Source: Lachnospiraceae bacterium M18-1 (GTDB taxonomy: Bacteria; Bacillota; Clostridia; Lachnospirales; Lachnospiraceae). Taken from it: DNA of 64,000 bases. The stretch lies in NCBI GenBank assembly GCA_000403295.2, contig KE159610.1, positions 291,387 to 355,386 on the forward strand, given 5' to 3'. The notes beneath the pieces were generated by a model. That model had not been told where the DNA came from and did not search any database. It was given only the letters and a program-made list of their open reading frames with translations. Positions 62,996-64,000 of the stretch are shown in pieces (the stretch's first letter is position 1; the number at the start of each line of letters is the position of its first letter). The position numbers and the translations under genes were made by a program.

Positions 62996-63318
62996 CTCAT
63001 CTTCCTCCTTAACCGATGCAGCCAATTCTCACGGCATGCTTTTTGGAATCCCTCTGTCCTGATTCTATATACAGCATACGCCTGCAAAAAGTGGAATGCA
63101 ATGTATTATTTTTTTCTGAATCCGACATTTTTTCAGTGTATGATCGGATGCGTTCGGCTTTCCTGGCTGTTTTCGGTTCGAAGAACAAAAAAAGAAGGAG
63201 CAGCCTGGAAATAGGATTTATACACAACATACCGCGCATGTTTGATGATTCGCGATATACTGTAGAAAATCAGCTATTTCCTGACTGCCCCGCCTTTTTT
63301 AATTGTAAATTATGAAAG
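62996..63318. other. GH3 upstream region
   Basis: 323 bp between GH3 and the 55-residue protein gene. It holds the shared box at 63103-63136; nothing else is recognised. Confidence 0.5.
63103..63136 (-). promoter_or_regulatory. Upstream box shared with the GH43 gene
   Basis: On the minus strand CTGAAAAAATGTCGGATTCA then GAAAAAAATAATA; CTGAA-N11-TTCAG is a perfect inverted repeat in this copy. See 58611-58643 for the partner. Confidence 0.6.
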
Positions 63319-63486
63319 CTATTCTTTTATCTTATCAAGCTCTGCCAAATGAATACCACAAGCTGTCAAGATTACTTTTAATTCAATATACCGATCTTTC
63401 ATAACTTTATACGCTTCTGAATCTTTTTCAGACAGTATCATATAATTTTGTAATCTTGAAAACTCTTCAATATTATTTTGCAGCAT
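63319..63486 (-). CDS. Small conserved-looking protein (55 residues)
   Basis: A 56-codon gene, below the usual ORF-size cut. It begins MLQNNIEEFSRLQNYMILSE, then KDSEAYKVMKDRYIELKVIL, and ends TACGIHLAELDKIKE. AAGGAGGG lies eight to ten bases before the ATG at 63486. The composition is helical and acidic/basic balanced, with one Cys; no membrane segment. I do not recognise the family. It lies between the GH3 gene and the next glycosidase. Confidence 0.7.
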   Translation of the reverse strand: MLQNNIEEFSRLQNYMILSEKDSEAYKVMKDRYIELKVILTACGIHLAELDKIKE

Positions 63487-63587
63487 TTATGTAATTCCCT
63501 CCTTCGTTATAATGAAAATACGTCTATGAGATCGTTCCATTATAACAAAAGGATTTTTGAGTGTAAAGCCTTTAGCAGCACTCTTTT

Positions 63588-64000
63588 TTACCACTCAAAT
63601 ACTTTCTTTACCGCCTTTTCCTCATCCATATTATAATAGGTCTGTTCTTTCACCGGAGCCTCCGTCTGTTCTCTGGACGCAATCAGCACCCAGTCATGCT
63701 CCGGGCCGGAATCCGGGGCGGATACGCTGAGTTTCCCTCCGGCTGCCTGTGCAGTCTCTGCTGCTTCTGCCCTTTGCCCGGCGTGGGTATAGAACTTCCC
63801 GTCCCTCGGATTATACCACCACAGGCAGACTTCCCCGTCAAACTCCCGGGTCGCTTCCGGCTTCCACACATTTCCCAGGTTCAGGACGGCCCCGCCCCCG
63901 CTTGGAAAATAGACGCAGGCAAACCTTTCATCCAGGCAGGTACATGCCTGCAGATGCAGATCCAGCACATCCTCCCCCTCGGTCTGAGGCAGTATCTCCC
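63588..64000 (-). CDS. C-terminal part of a DUF4038-type glycoside hydrolase (partial)
   Basis: The frame is open to base 64000, so only the last 137 residues are in the window. The sequence (LDLHLQACTCLDERFACVYF, then CLWWYNPRDGKFYTHAG) matches the C-terminal collagen-binding-like domain of DUF4038/GH140-like enzymes. The end DWVLIAS is typical. Together with GH3, GH43 and pgmB it makes a plant-glycan or host-glycan utilisation locus. Confidence 0.7.
   Translation of the reverse strand, partial: EILPQTEGEDVLDLHLQACTCLDERFACVYFPSGGGAVLNLGNVWKPEATREFDGEVCLWWYNPRDGKFYTHAGQRAEAAETAQAAGGKLSVSAPDSGPEHDWVLIASREQTEAPVKEQTYYNMDEEKAVKKVFEW

Overview
The window looks like a piece of a chromosome from a gut Clostridia species, most likely Lachnospiraceae. 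This rests on Gram-positive style operons with strong GGAGG ribosome binding sites, AgrC-like GHKL kinases, a DUF6033 protein, tandem BlaR1/BlaI modules, GH3/GH43/DUF4038 glycosidases, and IS66 and tyrosine-recombinase debris. Family calls come from reading the protein sequences; no database search was run.

Layout. (1) 1-3180, minus strand: the start of a BREX phage-defence operon (HTH regulator, brxA, brxB, 5' part of brxC) running off the left edge. (2) 3.7-10.5 kb: mobile-element wreckage, with three decayed tandem tyrosine recombinases (one fused to a fragment of a BglG/LicT antiterminator), an IS66 element, a second IS66 remnant and a truncated transposase. (3) 10.9-11.25 kb: a type I toxin-antitoxin locus too short for ordinary ORF calling, with a 30-residue holin-like toxin and a convergent RNA that has its own promoter. 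(4) 11.3-15.2 kb: GntR/ABC exporter operon, CmpB-like membrane protein and HD hydrolase. (5) 15.4-17.1 kb: copy 1 of an unclassified 1648-bp insertion element. (6) 17.5-28 kb: AgrC-like kinase with a possible peptide gene, then a housekeeping block (DegV, UPF0210, ACT, WalJ, CoaE, PolA; HAD and nitroreductase divergent). (7) 28-40 kb: accessory region with broken kinase, MazEF, two BlaR1/BlaI modules with uncharacterised partners, MFS exporter and MarR. (8) 40.3-50.6 kb: MATE exporter, HipA-like kinase with AraC regulator, a NIF3/GPH symporter/esterase operon with divergent AraC, a yybP-ykoY riboswitch before a Ca2+/Na+ antiporter, and an exonuclease. (9) 50.6-56 kb: a defence hotspot with an AT-rich ABC-three-component operon whose SMEK gene is split by copy 2 of the 1648-bp element, flanked by fragments of an RNA methyltransferase, an HTH protein and a YhcG-type nuclease. 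(10) 56.2-64 kb: a carbohydrate locus (beta-phosphoglucomutase, GH43, GH3, DUF4038 glycosidase) with an AAA ATPase/TOPRIM-like pair inside it.

Most notable points: the 1648-bp element occurs twice in opposite orientation with an identical 500-residue protein. Both copies have CCTAA at each end, and removing 1643 bp restores a 323-codon SMEK ORF exactly. Its leader carries an inverted repeat able to hide the ribosome binding site in read-through transcripts. The ATPase/TOPRIM pair with its 67-bp palindrome is the best candidate for an under-described defence system.
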